21,985 bases of DNA from Welwitschia mirabilis (lineage: Eukaryota; Gnetophyta; Gnetopsida; Welwitschiales). Location: assembly GCA_051453625.1 (NCBI GenBank), contig JBOZIK010000001.1, positions 99,305,821 to 99,327,805 on the forward strand, given 5' to 3'. The notes below the pieces were generated by a model. The model saw nothing but the letters and a program-made list of their open reading frames with translations. It was not told the DNA's origin and ran no database searches. Positions 9,881 through 20,428 of the stretch are shown in pieces (within the stretch, counting starts at the first letter, position 1; every line of letters starts with the position of its first letter). The position numbers and the translations under genes are program-made.

Positions 9881-10007
9881 AATGAGCTTGACAGGTTTTT
9901 ATTACTCAGAATTCAATTGTTTTGACTTTATCTTTAGACCTATAAGTTATTAATGTTTTCTATATAAGATACATAAAATTTCCTACACAAAAAACATTAG
10001 TTTGACA

Positions 10008-10012
10008 TCTTC
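10008..10012. repeat. Target-site duplication, right
   Basis: TCTTC, partner of ACTTC at 2670-2674. Confidence 0.65.
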
Positions 10013-10661
10013 AATATGATCACTCTACTTTTTTGAATTCTAGTATTCTTTTGAAAATTTCCTACACAAAAAACATTATGTTTTTCTTAGTTGTTTTGTT
10101 TGAAAATTTCAAAGTCATTTTATGTATCTTTTTTCACATAATAATTAGGACTTAATCATTTGGTAGTTTTTAGTTGTCCTTTTATTTTTCACTCCTAGTC
10201 TTTATTTATTAGGGTTTTTTTTCTTTTCAAAGAACTTTCGATTACTACATTCCTTTTACCTTGCTTGATGTGTTTCTTTTGTTTTATGCTACTATTTTTT
10301 AATTTCTTTGCCTTTAATTTTGCATACTTCCACTTACAAAATTTTAAATACTCATTGCATTTAAGAGACATTTGAGGATTTCTTCTAAGCTTTTGTTCCT
10401 TCTATTTAATGCATTATTATGGTCTTATAAGTCTCTTTCCTCATGGCCATTTTTTTTAGAATATATTCTTTACTTTTTATCTTCCTTCTATTTTTTTACT
10501 AGTTTTTGACTACTTGCTTTCTCTCAAACGTTTTTGGATTTTTTCTAATCTATTTAAACATCTCATTTTATCACTGTTCTCCCACATCTATTATCCCTAT
10601 GACAGATAAGACAATAATCATCCTTTTTACTTGATACAATCTAGGATGTCTTACTTTACCT
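10008..10661 (+). other. Gypsy element A 3' region, continued
   Basis: T-rich, without a readable gene. This is where element A should resume after the copia insertion. A 25-base exact copy of the copia LTR end (9975-9999) occurs again at 10054-10078. The rest is T/C-rich, as is common before the polypurine tract of plant gypsy elements. Confidence 0.5.
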
Positions 10662-10673
10662 GTGGGAGGGGCA
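10662..10673 (+). promoter_or_regulatory. Candidate polypurine tract, gypsy + strand
   Basis: GTGGGAGGGGCA, the one strong purine run in a T-rich area, followed at once by TGACATTT, an acceptable LTR start. It resembles the G-rich tract at the far right of the window (minus strand, 21978-21985). Confidence 0.45.
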
Positions 10674-10828
10674 TGACATTTCTCTGATCTTTATTTTGAG
10701 ATATTAATCAAAAATTTATAATTTTTAAATTTAAAAGGATTATTTTAAGTTTTTGTGATACATATTTATGATGAGTTATTTGGATATGAATTTATATTAC
10801 TTGAATAAAATTCATGGACTTTATCTAA

Positions 10829-11027
10829 CAGGAGCACAATAGTACACTCGTTGAGTTTTAGCTCATCTAAAGAAAAAGAATACTCTTTTACTTAGCTCCT
10901 ATAGAAAACATTAATAAACTTTTCATGCATCATTCTTTGAGATTATTACTACTTAAATTTTACACATTAGTTTCATCATTCCTTTCTTGAATTATGCTTA
11001 TACATTATCATTTTCTGAACTATCATT
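10829..11027 (+). repeat. Tandem repeat copy 1, cut by gap
   Basis: Matches 11329-11547 (offset about 500-520 bases). The last 50 bases before the gap are almost identical in both. Copy 2 has small insertions near 11367 and 11395. Confidence 0.8.
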
Positions 11028-11328
11028 NNNNNNNNNNNNNNNNNNNNNNNNNNNNNNNNNNNNNNNNNNNNNNNNNNNNNNNNNNNNNNNNNNNNNNNNN
11101 NNNNNNNNNNNNNNNNNNNNNNNNNNNNNNNNNNNNNNNNNNNNNNNNNNNNNNNNNNNNNNNNNNNNNNNNNNNNNNNNNNNNNNNNNNNNNNNNNNNN
11201 NNNNNNNNNNNNNNNNNNNNNNNNNNNNNNNNNNNNNNNNNNNNNNNNNNNNNNNNNNNNNNNNNNNNNNNNNNNNNNNNNNNNNNNNNNNNNNNNNNNN
11301 NNNNNNNNNNNNNNNNNNNNNNNNNNNN
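11028..11328. other. Assembly gap (301 N)
   Basis: It lies inside the tandem repeat, so the missing DNA should resemble sequence from 11548 onward. ORFs through it are artefacts. Confidence 0.99.
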
Positions 11329-11547
11329 AAGCACAACAGCATACTCACTGAGTTTCTAGCATCTATATTTTAGATCTCCTAAAGGAGAAGAATGTCATGA
11401 TTACTCTTGTACTTGGCTCTTTTAGAAAACATTAATGAAATTTTCATGTATATTTCTTTGAGATGATTACTACTTAAGTTTTACACATTAGTTTCAGCAT
11501 TACTTTCTCGAATTATGCTTATACATTATCATTTTCTGAACTATCAT
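11329..11547 (+). repeat. Tandem repeat copy 2
   Basis: Partner of 10829-11027; it continues into the LTR-like sequence. Confidence 0.8.
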
Positions 11548-12034
11548 TATTACATTTTATGATTTGTTTATGTGTATGACATTCATTCATTCTATTGTGA
11601 TGTGATTAAGTAGGAGGCTTATAAATAAAATAGTAATTGAATCAGTTAATGAATTTCTATTATCTATTCTTGCATGATAAAATTGGAGTTGCATTTTTTC
11701 CAGTTGATAATTATCTTAGTCAAATTAGCTTGTAATATAGTTAAACACTCATTTTATTAGGGACTGACAAGGCTAAGTAGAAGGCTATGTTGCGATGCCA
11801 GTTTGTCAAAATTTGATGGTGTATTTGGAGTATTTTTGTAAGACATTTATATAGGTTTGGTTGAAATTCTGATGTTTATGAAGAGTTGATAAGATGATCA
11901 TAGAAACACATAATTCTTGGCATAATTAGAGGCATTTCAAGCATGTTTTGGTACTCAGTAATTTGGAGGAAGATTAATGATAAAGAAGGCTTATTTGCTT
12001 TACCTAAGGAGCTTTGTAAGGGTGTCATTTTCTC

Positions 12035-12283
12035 TATCATCCCCATGATAGATGGGATGATACCACTAAATTAGCTTATTACAACAATAACATGGATTGT
12101 AGCTTGAAGTCAACAAAGCCCCTTTTCTAAGGAGGTGTCATCCCCATTGTCGTTCCCATGACATTAGGGATGACAACACATGTGTAGCCAATTGTAGAAC
12201 CAATTGTGAAGTTAGAAGCTAATGATTTATCTATTATTAATGGGCATCATCCCCAATGTCATCCCCATGATAGGTAGGATGAT
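12035..12283 (+). repeat. Three hairpin repeats about 100 bp apart in U3
   Basis: Inverted arms TATCATCCC/GGGATGATA (12035-12043, 12054-12062), TGTCATCCC/GGGATGACA (12136-12144, 12167-12175) and ATCATCC/GGATGAT (12246-12252, 12277-12283). All share a TCATCCC core with CCCATGA nearby. They sit 120-370 bases upstream of the TATA box. Related but decayed forms are in the right-hand LTR copies. Confidence 0.75.
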
Positions 12284-12402
12284 AACTATTTTGTATAAGT
12301 ATGATTGAATTATCTTGTAATGGGATCATACACCCCGCTTGAGCTACTAGGGTTTTTCCTATGACTTCTATAGTTATGGTTCTAAAACTTTCAATGTAAA
12401 AC

Positions 12403-12410
12403 TATAAATA
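12403..12410 (+). promoter_or_regulatory. TATA box of the + strand gypsy LTR
   Basis: TATAAATA in the context CTATAAATACC, downstream of the hairpin repeats, as at a U3/R junction. Confidence 0.6.
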
Positions 12411-12570
12411 CCTACTTTGTCCTCAGTTTTAATCCATCTTTTATACTCGATATGCTTATAATAGAAGATTGAAGGATAAAAGATCCATCTAGTAGATACA
12501 AAAAGGAATTCCCTTAGTGTTAGGCTGAGTTTCTTCCACTGAGGTGGTGCTATTTTATTATAAGTTGATG

Positions 12571-13856
12571 TAAAGTTACTTAAATTAATACAATTAGTCT
12601 TTTTATTTCAATTCTGTTTATGTCCCTTATAGTTCAAGTCAGTTATAGTTAGGTGATAATTTTATAATTTATTAGATTATAAGAGAAACCTTTATCAAGG
12701 TTGACTAATTTAGATTTGCATTGTTATTCTATTTCCATTTTACATTGCATTCCATATTCTACTTAGTATATCTCAAAGTTCACATTGATTAGGAATAAGT
12801 TAAGTACTTTTATTAATTAATTTAAATTATAGAGAAGCTAGTTCGTATGATAGGAGGATTAAGATCCAATAAAACTCATTTTACTTTCATTTGCATTTTT
12901 CTTCATTTTCTTTACATTGTATTTTACTTTATTATTTTCTTTTACTTATTAAAAGATAAAAAGACTAAAAGTACCTTTATAAATTAATTCTTTAACTCTG
13001 TGCCTAATGGCTTCATTGGAATTATAATACTTGGATGAACTCTTGTCTATAGTAGCATGTGTTTTTCTGCAAGTAATTTAATTTAAAGGTTTACCTAAAG
13101 GACTTTAGGATTATAGAAATTCACACTGCAACATTATTGCAGAGAGATATCTTCCTTGTTATTGGTATATGTATCCTTCATTAAAGTACTACTACTTTAT
13201 AACATAAATGTTAGTTTACTTTTAGGTAAAACTCTATTCTTATTTTCGTATCTTTTATTTTATGCAACTCCCTTATAGTTTATGTTGTCTCTTATTCAGT
13301 GATGAATTTTTTAGTGATATAGATCATGAGGAAAATCTTTATTAATAGTGATATTATTAATTTAAGTTCATTGCACTTCATTTATTAGATTAATTTTACA
13401 TTATTTTATATTCTATTCAACATACCTGATAGCTTAGAGTGGTCTTAGTCTAGTGATAAATTTCCTTGATTAATCTAGATGATACAGGATTAATATTTAT
13501 GATAGATTAATTTGGTAATTGGATAGAAGTTGCATTTAGCTTAGTCTTATATTTCATTTGCATAGTGTATTCATTTGTAGTATCATTGTTTTACTTTAAG
13601 GTCACATAATGTTTCATTTTTAAAATTAATTATCTTTCTTCTCACTTGCAACTTCAATAAGATTAAGACATTTGGATTACTTCCACCTATATTAGTATGT
13701 TGTATTGTGTAAAACCTATATATATTTGTAATTTACAAGATATATTTAAGGACATAACATTTGCACAAATATGAACCACAACATCGTAACACCTCTATTG
13801 GGAAAGGCTTCTTAGAGTTTGAGGATTACCATTTCATAGGTAAGTGCTTTGGATTT
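12571..13856 (+). other. Gypsy element B leader, no gene seen
   Basis: A long untranslated leader, usual for Athila. No protein is readable. About 12610-12780 and 13255-13435 look like two very degenerate copies of one segment, both containing CTTATAGTT and later a TTTACATT block. The opening at 13761 has no recognisable product. Confidence 0.45.
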
Positions 13857-14560
13857 NNNNNNNNNNNNNNNNNNNNNNNNNNNNNNNNNNNNNNNNNNNN
13901 NNNNNNNNNNNNNNNNNNNNNNNNNNNNNNNNNNNNNNNNNNNNNNNNNNNNNNNNNNNNNNNNNNNNNNNNNNNNNNNNNNNNNNNNNNNNNNNNNNNN
14001 NNNNNNNNNNNNNNNNNNNNNNNNNNNNNNNNNNNNNNNNNNNNNNNNNNNNNNNNNNNNNNNNNNNNNNNNNNNNNNNNNNNNNNNNNNNNNNNNNNNN
14101 NNNNNNNNNNNNNNNNNNNNNNNNNNNNNNNNNNNNNNNNNNNNNNNNNNNNNNNNNNNNNNNNNNNNNNNNNNNNNNNNNNNNNNNNNNNNNNNNNNNN
14201 NNNNNNNNNNNNNNNNNNNNNNNNNNNNNNNNNNNNNNNNNNNNNNNNNNNNNNNNNNNNNNNNNNNNNNNNNNNNNNNNNNNNNNNNNNNNNNNNNNNN
14301 NNNNNNNNNNNNNNNNNNNNNNNNNNNNNNNNNNNNNNNNNNNNNNNNNNNNNNNNNNNNNNNNNNNNNNNNNNNNNNNNNNNNNNNNNNNNNNNNNNNN
14401 NNNNNNNNNNNNNNNNNNNNNNNNNNNNNNNNNNNNNNNNNNNNNNNNNNNNNNNNNNNNNNNNNNNNNNNNNNNNNNNNNNNNNNNNNNNNNNNNNNNN
14501 NNNNNNNNNNNNNNNNNNNNNNNNNNNNNNNNNNNNNNNNNNNNNNNNNNNNNNNNNNNN
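13857..14560. other. Assembly gap (704 N)
   Basis: It removes part of the leader of element B. All ORFs spanning it are artefacts. Confidence 0.99.
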
Positions 14561-14744
14561 TAGTGGACAACTATTCTATTTTTATTCAATGTTATTTTGT
14601 GATTCTGTTTTTTTTCATTTTTTGTTTTTGAGTTTTTTATATCTACTACTATCTAAGAACATTGTCTAGATGATCATATAGATAACATGTTAAACATATT
14701 AGGACATGGTAATTTCTACTAAAAAGACAAAATATTAGAGAAAG
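14561..14744 (+). other. End of element B leader
   Basis: T-rich, no gene or site recognised. Confidence 0.4.
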
Positions 14745-16200
14745 TTATTTTTGATTGAAGAAAACATCTAAGAAAGTTTAATCGACTATGAACTTAATCA
14801 AGTATGCAAACCCTAAGTACATCAAATATTTTAAGAGTTGAATAAGAAGATTTTTCTATATTTATTATTTCAGTATTTGATTTTTCAATTTTTTCCCCCA
14901 AAATATAGTTTAGAAGAAAGTTATTTTATAATAATGTCAAATAGAAAGTTATTTTATAACAATTTCAAATTCATCATAAAAATAGAAACAGGTTGCTTTG
15001 CCTAATCTCCCTATTGTTATTGGAACCTCTACTACTACCTAATAAATTCAAATGCTAATGTCATCTTCAAAGAACTTATAGAAAATAAAAAACATGAATT
15101 CTAAACCCCTTTTGATCTATCTCTTAGTGACAATATTGAGTTAAGAAATTTAAATAGTTAAAATATTTTTAATGGAGAAAATAATGAAAATCCCTTCCAA
15201 CATATAGCCAACATTGAACAATTAGTATTTACTTCTAAAAATGATAAAAACCAAATTAGTAATCATACTTATATAGTTATTTTACCCATTACTTAAACAG
15301 GAAAAGCTAAACTATGGTTAAGAACTATTCCACATAAAAGTTTAAAAACATAGAACCAAGAGGTAACAAGTTTTTAACAAACTAATGAAGATTATTCCTT
15401 TACTTATTAGAAATTTTTTATTGCCATACATTCTAATCCTATAGATGCTTTCACTCAAGAAGAATTGGTAGATTACTTTTATAATGGACTTAACAACCAA
15501 ACAAAATAACTTGTATATTTTTCATTTGTAGGAAATTTGATAAATCTCACTTTAGAAAATGCATGGAGATTGTTAGAAGAATTTGTAGAAGTAATTCAAA
15601 CTTGGCCTAAACCAATATCTAAAAAAAAATCATACAGTAGGACAAATCATAAAAGATCTTGAAGAAGTTAAAAAAGGAAAGGAGGATGTGAAAATAGAGA
15701 AAGAACCAACGAATGTTATTAAGGATTTGACTACAACCCTAGAAAAATACACTTAAATGATCTTGAATGCTAAGGTGATAACTAAAAAAATATGGTTTTA
15801 GTTCCAACTTGTGATTTATATAAAGATAACTATCATGTAATAAAATATTATCCTCTACTAACAACCTAAAAAGAAAGGATTTATAAATATGTGTGTGCAT
15901 TCAATCAGATGTCTTTAAACTTTAAAAATCAAAATGAAAATTAAAAATAAAAATCAAAATAAAAATCAAAATCAATTTTAACCTAGGATGAATGGACAAT
16001 CAAATTTTTAATCCTTTGAAAATAAATGTAAAAAATTTCAAATAAATCATCCAAATTTTTAATCATTTAAAAATAGATTTGATAATTCTAACTTTCAAAC
16101 AAATAATTCAACTTCTAAACAAGTAACTCAAATTATTTAACAAACACATTAAACTCACAAAACTAAAATGATTCACTTATAAATTTCATTGATGAGTTAA
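14745..16200 (+). pseudogene. Decayed gypsy gag with broken zinc knuckle
   Basis: Gag would form the particle and bind genomic RNA. An LRKFNR segment (near 14772) marks the N-terminus. The capsid-like region (about 15110-15610) shows the KAKLWL motif (near 15305), the FYNGLNNQTK motif (near 15480-15506) and an AWRLLEEF segment (near 15562), all matching the plant gypsy gag pattern. A charged linker follows. The zinc knuckle at 15810-15851 reads C-x2-Y-x4-H-x4-Y: two cysteines have become tyrosine. After it comes an Asn/Gln-rich stretch in which many Gln codons are now TAA. Multiple stops and frameshifts are present, and no start codon can be chosen. Confidence 0.82.
14915..14970 (+). repeat. 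28-bp tandem duplication
   Basis: Two adjacent 28-base units (14915-14942 and 14943-14970) starting AGAAAGTTATTTTATAA, differing at two positions. It falls inside the gag pseudogene and is a local slippage or duplication. Confidence 0.85.
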
Positions 16201-17230
16201 GAAATCTTAAAAGGAAAAAAATTAAACATTGAAAATCTTGTTAATGTCCTATAATAAAGTATGCTTGTTAATCAAAGACCATAAGGAGCACTTGCAATAC
16301 AACCTTAACCAAATCCTAATGAAGTAAAAATAGATTATAATATTATGGTAAGAAGTGAAAATGATACAACACCTCCTACCAAAGAGGCTTCAATATCCCA
16401 AAATGATAAAAATAATGAAGAATAGGAGGATATTGAAATCTTAAAAAACTATACTTTTCCTTCTTTTTTAAATGATGATAAGAAAAATTCTTCTCAAGAT
16501 AAAGGTAAGAAACCTACTACCCCTTGGCTTGATAGATTAAACACCAATCCTATCTTTGATAAACACCTTAAAGTCTTAATGCAAAATGCAAGCATAAATT
16601 TACCATTTTAAAACCTTTACAAGAGAATCCTGAATATTCTAAGTTATGAAAAGATCTAATTAAGAGGAAACAAAAATAAACTAGTAAAGTATTCCTAGCC
16701 CAATCTATAACCAACTTAGTTTTACAAAAATGTCTAAAGTTTAAGGATTCAAGAAAAGCAACAATTAGTATTACATTAGAAGGAAATAAGAGAACAAAGA
16801 AAGCCTTAATCAATATAGGAGCAAGTGTTAATATTATGCCTCTACAAATTTGTTAATAACTTGGTTTAGAAGGTAGAATTAAACCTACAAGAATTATCAT
16901 AGAATTAGAAGATACATCAATGAATAAACTTTTAAGAGTAATTAAAGATTTAACGATCCAAATTAAAGAAGTACTTTACTCAATAGATGTGATTGTGATT
17001 AAAATCTAACATAATGAAGTTTATACACTACTTTTAGGTAGAGATTTTTATGCAATAACCCATTGTATTATGGATAATAGAACTAGAATGATGGAATGTC
17101 ACTTAGGAAATAAATAGTTTACCATTAGATTTTTTTATGTTTTTGAAAAGGATTTAAGTGATGAGTTGGATATTGGAGAAGAAATTAAGGTAAGTTTACT
17201 TTTACAAGATTGTCCACTTAAAAAAAATGA
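16201..17230 (+). pseudogene. Decayed gypsy aspartic protease region
   Basis: The linker after gag carries the remains of the pattern that leads into the protease in this family (near 16290-16370), then a Pro/Ser/Asp-rich stretch. The protease starts near 16690. Its active site, normally D-x-G-A-S in plant gypsy elements, reads N-I-G-A-S with AAT at 16812-16814. The following NIMPL segment, a GLEGRIKPTRI-like segment and a LLLGRDF segment (near 17031) are all in place. So the fold pattern persists but the catalytic Asp codon is lost by one G-to-A change. Stops occur throughout. Confidence 0.83.
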
Positions 17231-19019
17231 TTAATGCTTTATGAGCCTACCTTATTTGATGATCCACATGAAGTAGATAACTTGAAAGATTTTAATGATG
17301 ATCAACGTAGCTATAAGCATTTGGTACTGACTATTTTGATCAAGAGAGTGAAGAAATTAAAATTATAAACTATGTAGAAGCTCAAAATTTAAACAAAATC
17401 AAGATATCTTATTTTGAGAAAGGTTGTCCACACTAGTCATCCAAAAAATAGTTCAAGATGATAATTAATTTTGATAAAAATTTAATAGAAAATAAAAATC
17501 TAAATTTAAATATGAAACGTTTATCTAATAAACTAAAATATATCTTTCTATGTGATGATTAAAAAAAATATTTGATGATAAACAAGAATCTTTCCCCTCA
17601 ATAAGAGCTAATTTTAATCTCACTTCTAAAATTGAAGGTTAATGCATTTACTTGGTCTTATAAAGATTTAATAGTCATTCCTAGCTCCATGTTTAATATA
17701 AAATCTACTTTGAGGATAATGAAAAACCTATTAGGTAACCCTAATATAGACTGTCTCCAATAATTAAATAAGTTATAAAATATGAAATTATTAAATTAAT
17801 GGATGTTAAAATTATTTATGTCATATCTGATAGTGAGTGAGTTAGTCCTTTGATAATAGTACCTAAGAAAGATGAGAAGTGGAGAATACTTATTGATTTT
17901 AAAAAATTAAATGAAGTAACCAAGAAAGATCATTGTCATTTACTTTTTCTTAGTAAATACTTAATAGAATTCAAGGACATGCTTCTTATTACTTTCTTGA
18001 TGGGTATGATGGTTATAATCAGGTTTGTATTACTAATGAGGATCATGCTAAAACTACTTTTACTTTACCTTTTAGAACTTTTGCCTTTAGAAGCATGCAT
18101 TTTGGACTTTGCAATGCTCTTAGTACATTTCAATGTACAATGATGAGTATCTTTTTCAATATGTTAGAGGATTAAATAGAAATTTTTATAGATGACTTCT
18201 CAATCTATGATGAAAACTTTAAATGAAACTTATAAAAGATTAGAAAAAGTCCTTAATAGATGTATTGAGAGTGACCTACATTTATGTTAAAAGAAGAGTT
18301 CATTTTTATTTGATAATAGAATTGTATTAGATCACCACATTTAGGAGAAAGAAATTAGGATGTTTCCTAAAAAAGTGAGTACCATTAAAAACCTAACTCC
18401 TCTAATAAATGTAAAACAAGTTTAATCTTTCCTTAGTCATTGTAATTGTTATCATTATTTTATTTAAGATTATACTAAAATTTATAAACGCCTTCACTTG
18501 TTACTTGAAAAAAAGTTAAATTTGATTGAAATGAATCTTGTCAGCTTGCTTTTGAAACACTAAAAGATAAAATCTTTTTTGTATCTATTATAACAGGACT
18601 TAATTGAAGTAAAGATTCTAAGTTAATTTGTGATGCTAGTACTATTTCCATGCGTAAATTTCTTAGACAAAATATGAAAAGATTTTAAAGTTATATCTTA
18701 ACATAGTAAAACTTTATCTAAGGCTCAAATAAATTATAATACTACTAAGAAAGAAATTTTAGTAATAATATTTTACCTTGATATGCTTAGAAATTATTTT
18801 TTACGCTTTTATATAAATGTCTACACTGACCATGTAGTAGTTAGATATCTTATGATCAAGAAAGATTCTAGTGCTAGACTTATTAGATGGATCCTCCTCA
18901 TACAATAATTTAATTTGGGAATCATTGATAAAGCAGATAAGTATAATAGTGTAGTAAATCAATTGTTATGTCTTTCTTCTTCTCTTAATAATCTAATGAT
19001 TAATGATTCTTTTCTAAAT
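17231..19019 (+). pseudogene. Decayed gypsy reverse transcriptase and RNase H
   Basis: A connector with the LKYIFLCDD segment (near 17530) leads into RT. RT blocks: SPLIIVPKKDEKW (from about 17844), LNEVTKKDH, then a frameshift before FLDGYDGYN (from 17993; catalytic Asp 17999-18001), TTFTLPFRTFAF (near 18053), FGLCNA, and FIDD at 18185-18196, so all three RT aspartates survive. RNase H begins near 18600 with ICDAS (Asp at 18632-18634) and keeps YTDH (Asp at 18828-18830) and the RLIRWIL segment near its end (about 18875). The gene is broken by frameshifts and many stops; only 17850-18143 is open. In life it would copy element RNA into DNA in the cytoplasm. Confidence 0.88.
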
Positions 19020-19828
19020 TAAAAACATATTGTCATATCTTCTACTCATCCTCCTCCTTAGGGTAATAACATAGTTAATTACCTTATTACCATGAAAACA
19101 CCATAACATTCGACTTATAATCAAAGAAAGTCCTTTTCACATAGAATAGATGATATAAATGCATAAAGCCACATCTTTACCATAGGTGCAAAGACCAAAT
19201 CATAAGAAAATGTGTGATTGAATGGAAAAAATAAAACATCCTTTACATTTGCTATAGTGGTGTTTATAGAGGCCATTTTAGTGGATAAAAAAAAACTATA
19301 AAATCCTTCACTCTAGTTTTTTTGGCCTAGTAATTTTTAGGAATCTTTTGATTTTTTTAAAAGGTGTGATACTTGTCAATGTTATGGTAGCCTTATTATT
19401 CTCAAGAGATGTTTCTTAAATCAATTTTTGAATGTAAAATTATTGATTATTAGGAAATTGACTTTATAGGCCTTATTAAACTAGCTTTTAATGATAAGAA
19501 CTATATCTTAATGACTATTAATTATGTAACTAAATAGATTGAAGCTATTCCTACTTCTATGAATGATGCTTGAACTATTTGTACTTTTCTTAGAACTCAT
19601 ATTTTTCAATGTTTTAATTTTCTTAGGATTATCATTAGTGATTAAGGAACTTATTTTATTAATTAAATTTTGAGGAAACTTCTTTTACATATCGGAATTG
19701 AACATAGAGTGGCTTATGCTTATCATTCACAAACTAATAGTCAAACTAAAAATGCAAATAAAGAAATAAAAAAAATAAGAAAATCTTGTATTTATTAATA
19801 AGAAATCTTAGGCTTCTAAGCTTAATGA
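19020..19828 (+). pseudogene. Decayed gypsy integrase, truncated
   Basis: After a diverged zinc-binding part (19160-19400), the core reads in one frame: IDFIG with the first catalytic Asp at 19460-19462, and IISD with the second Asp at 19640-19642. The position 36 residues further (19748-19750), where DDE integrases have Glu, reads AAA (Lys), exactly as in element A. The sequence stays homologous to element A up to CTTAATGATG (19821-19830) and then ends, so the C-terminal third of the core and the C-terminal domain are missing. The break coincides with the start of the minus-strand LTR. Confidence 0.83.
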
Positions 19829-20312
19829 TGTTGTTGTGGTGTGTATTTGTGCAAGCTTTTACATTTAAAGAGATTCTATTATTTATAACCAAAATAGATA
19901 TCTTATATAATATGTCACACTAGTATAGTGGGAGTTAACCCAAAATGTCGTATCCATGTTAAAGTCTATGAGTATGAGGCTCTGGTTACTTTGTAAATGA
20001 AACTAGGAACCAAAAATAAATAATAATGTAAGGAAATAAAGACATAATGCAAGATGCAAGATGCAATCTAAACAAACATGCAATGCAAAAATAACCCTAA
20101 TTCTACTTGGCTTTAGCCTTAATAAATTCTACCCTTGATGATCTATATTAGCTAAGAAATTTTCACTAGATTAAGGACAATCATAAACCATAAGAATAAT
20201 CAGAAAACCTAAGATGCAAACATGAAAAGAAAATCAAGTCTTATATTAAAAAGGTAACAACATCTAGGTTACAAAACAACCAGGTCTTAATAGAGGACAC
20301 ATAGCCCTCCAC

Positions 20313-20318
20313 CACGTG
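20313..20318. promoter_or_regulatory. G-box-like CACGTG
   Basis: A CACGTG palindrome just downstream of the LTR TATA box on the minus strand. It keeps a CpG in a CpG-poor region. Plant bZIP/bHLH proteins bind such sites; use here is unproven. Confidence 0.3.
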
Positions 20319-20420
20319 CATGTACTTCTGCAACACATACAAATGGATCTCCTACCTTTTGACCTCCTATCATGAGAATTTTCAGTGCAATGAAGATGAT
20401 TAGGAGATTTGAGGGGGTCT

Positions 20421-20428
20421 TATTTATA
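20421..20428 (-). promoter_or_regulatory. TATA box of the minus-strand LTR
   Basis: TATAAATA on the minus strand followed by AGACCCCC; the same arrangement occurs at 21330-21337 in the other copy. A second TATAAATA lies 56 bases upstream at 20477-20484 but is not kept in the other copy. Confidence 0.6.

Larger units (their letters stand above)
2675..10007 (-). mobile_element. SIRE/Maximus-like Ty1/copia element, deleted, minus strand
   Basis: Two direct LTRs (1.5 kb each) flank, on the minus strand and in order: a tRNA-Met primer site, gag with zinc knuckle, protease, then an envelope-like ORF. Integrase, RT and RNase H, which should lie between protease and the envelope-like ORF, are absent. 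At about 7.3 kb it is shorter than the 9-11 kb I recall for full SIRE elements. The LTRs agree at about four in five positions by eye, so the insertion is old. It sits inside the 3' region of gypsy element A, so it is younger than that element. The orientation rests on the primer site and on gag both reading leftwards. Confidence 0.88.
8434..10007 (-). repeat. Copia 5' LTR
   Basis: About 1.57 kb, aligned throughout with 2675-4183. The inner edge is fixed by the primer site. The outer edge (minus-strand TGTC) is set by the end of clear similarity and by the flanking TCTTC. Near 8455-8480 it has extra G-rich sequence missing from the 3' LTR. Internal ORFs such as 8749-9054 are chance openings in the tandem repeat. 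Confidence 0.88.
10674..12570 (+). repeat. Gypsy LTR region, + strand, with gap
   Basis: The part from about 11710 to 12550 resembles the reverse complement of 20300-20960 and of 21250-21760, both LTR copies: shared blocks include GACAAGGCTAAGTAGAAGG (11765-11783) and the stretch near 11810-11870. It has hairpin repeats and a TATA box as expected of U3. The left edge is proposed from the purine tract and the right edge is not defined; no convincing primer site follows. It can be read as the 3' LTR of element A, the 5' LTR of element B, or one LTR shared after recombination. Confidence 0.6.
14561..19828 (+). mobile_element. Athila-like Ty3/gypsy element B, gag-pol body
   Basis: Gag, protease, RT, RNase H and integrase follow in gypsy order on the + strand, with the integrase after RNase H. 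Its RNase H/integrase matches element A in order. The pol is cut off inside the integrase core at about 19829 by minus-strand LTR sequence. Gag and protease patterns (YNGL segment, NIGASVNIMP form of the protease active site, FIDDFS in RT) point to Athila. The roughly 20-residue segment that I recall between VPKK and the next RT block in Athila is not seen here. Confidence 0.85.

Noticed and set aside
13005-13040. Possible gypsy primer-binding site (TGGCTTCATTGG) after the + strand LTR
   Set aside because: It resembles the TGGCGCCGTTGCC primer site only at scattered positions, and the LTR end is not defined next to it.
13838-13846. Perfect splice-donor-like GTAAGT after a short open frame starting at 13761
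   Set aside because: It is followed by a 704-N gap and the open frame has no recognisable product; such hexamers are common by chance.
13761-14669. Long open frames on both strands
   Set aside because: More than three quarters of each is N; they are artefacts of the gap. The same holds for 10987-11373, 223-611 and 21096-21381.
16568-16813. 81-residue minus-strand open frame
   Set aside because: It is the reverse shadow of the gypsy protease region, which is readable on the + strand.
20040-20090. Repeated ATGCAAGATGCAAG-like units
   Set aside because: Only two or three short units; a simple-sequence stretch in the LTR U5 without regular spacers, so not a CRISPR or satellite array.
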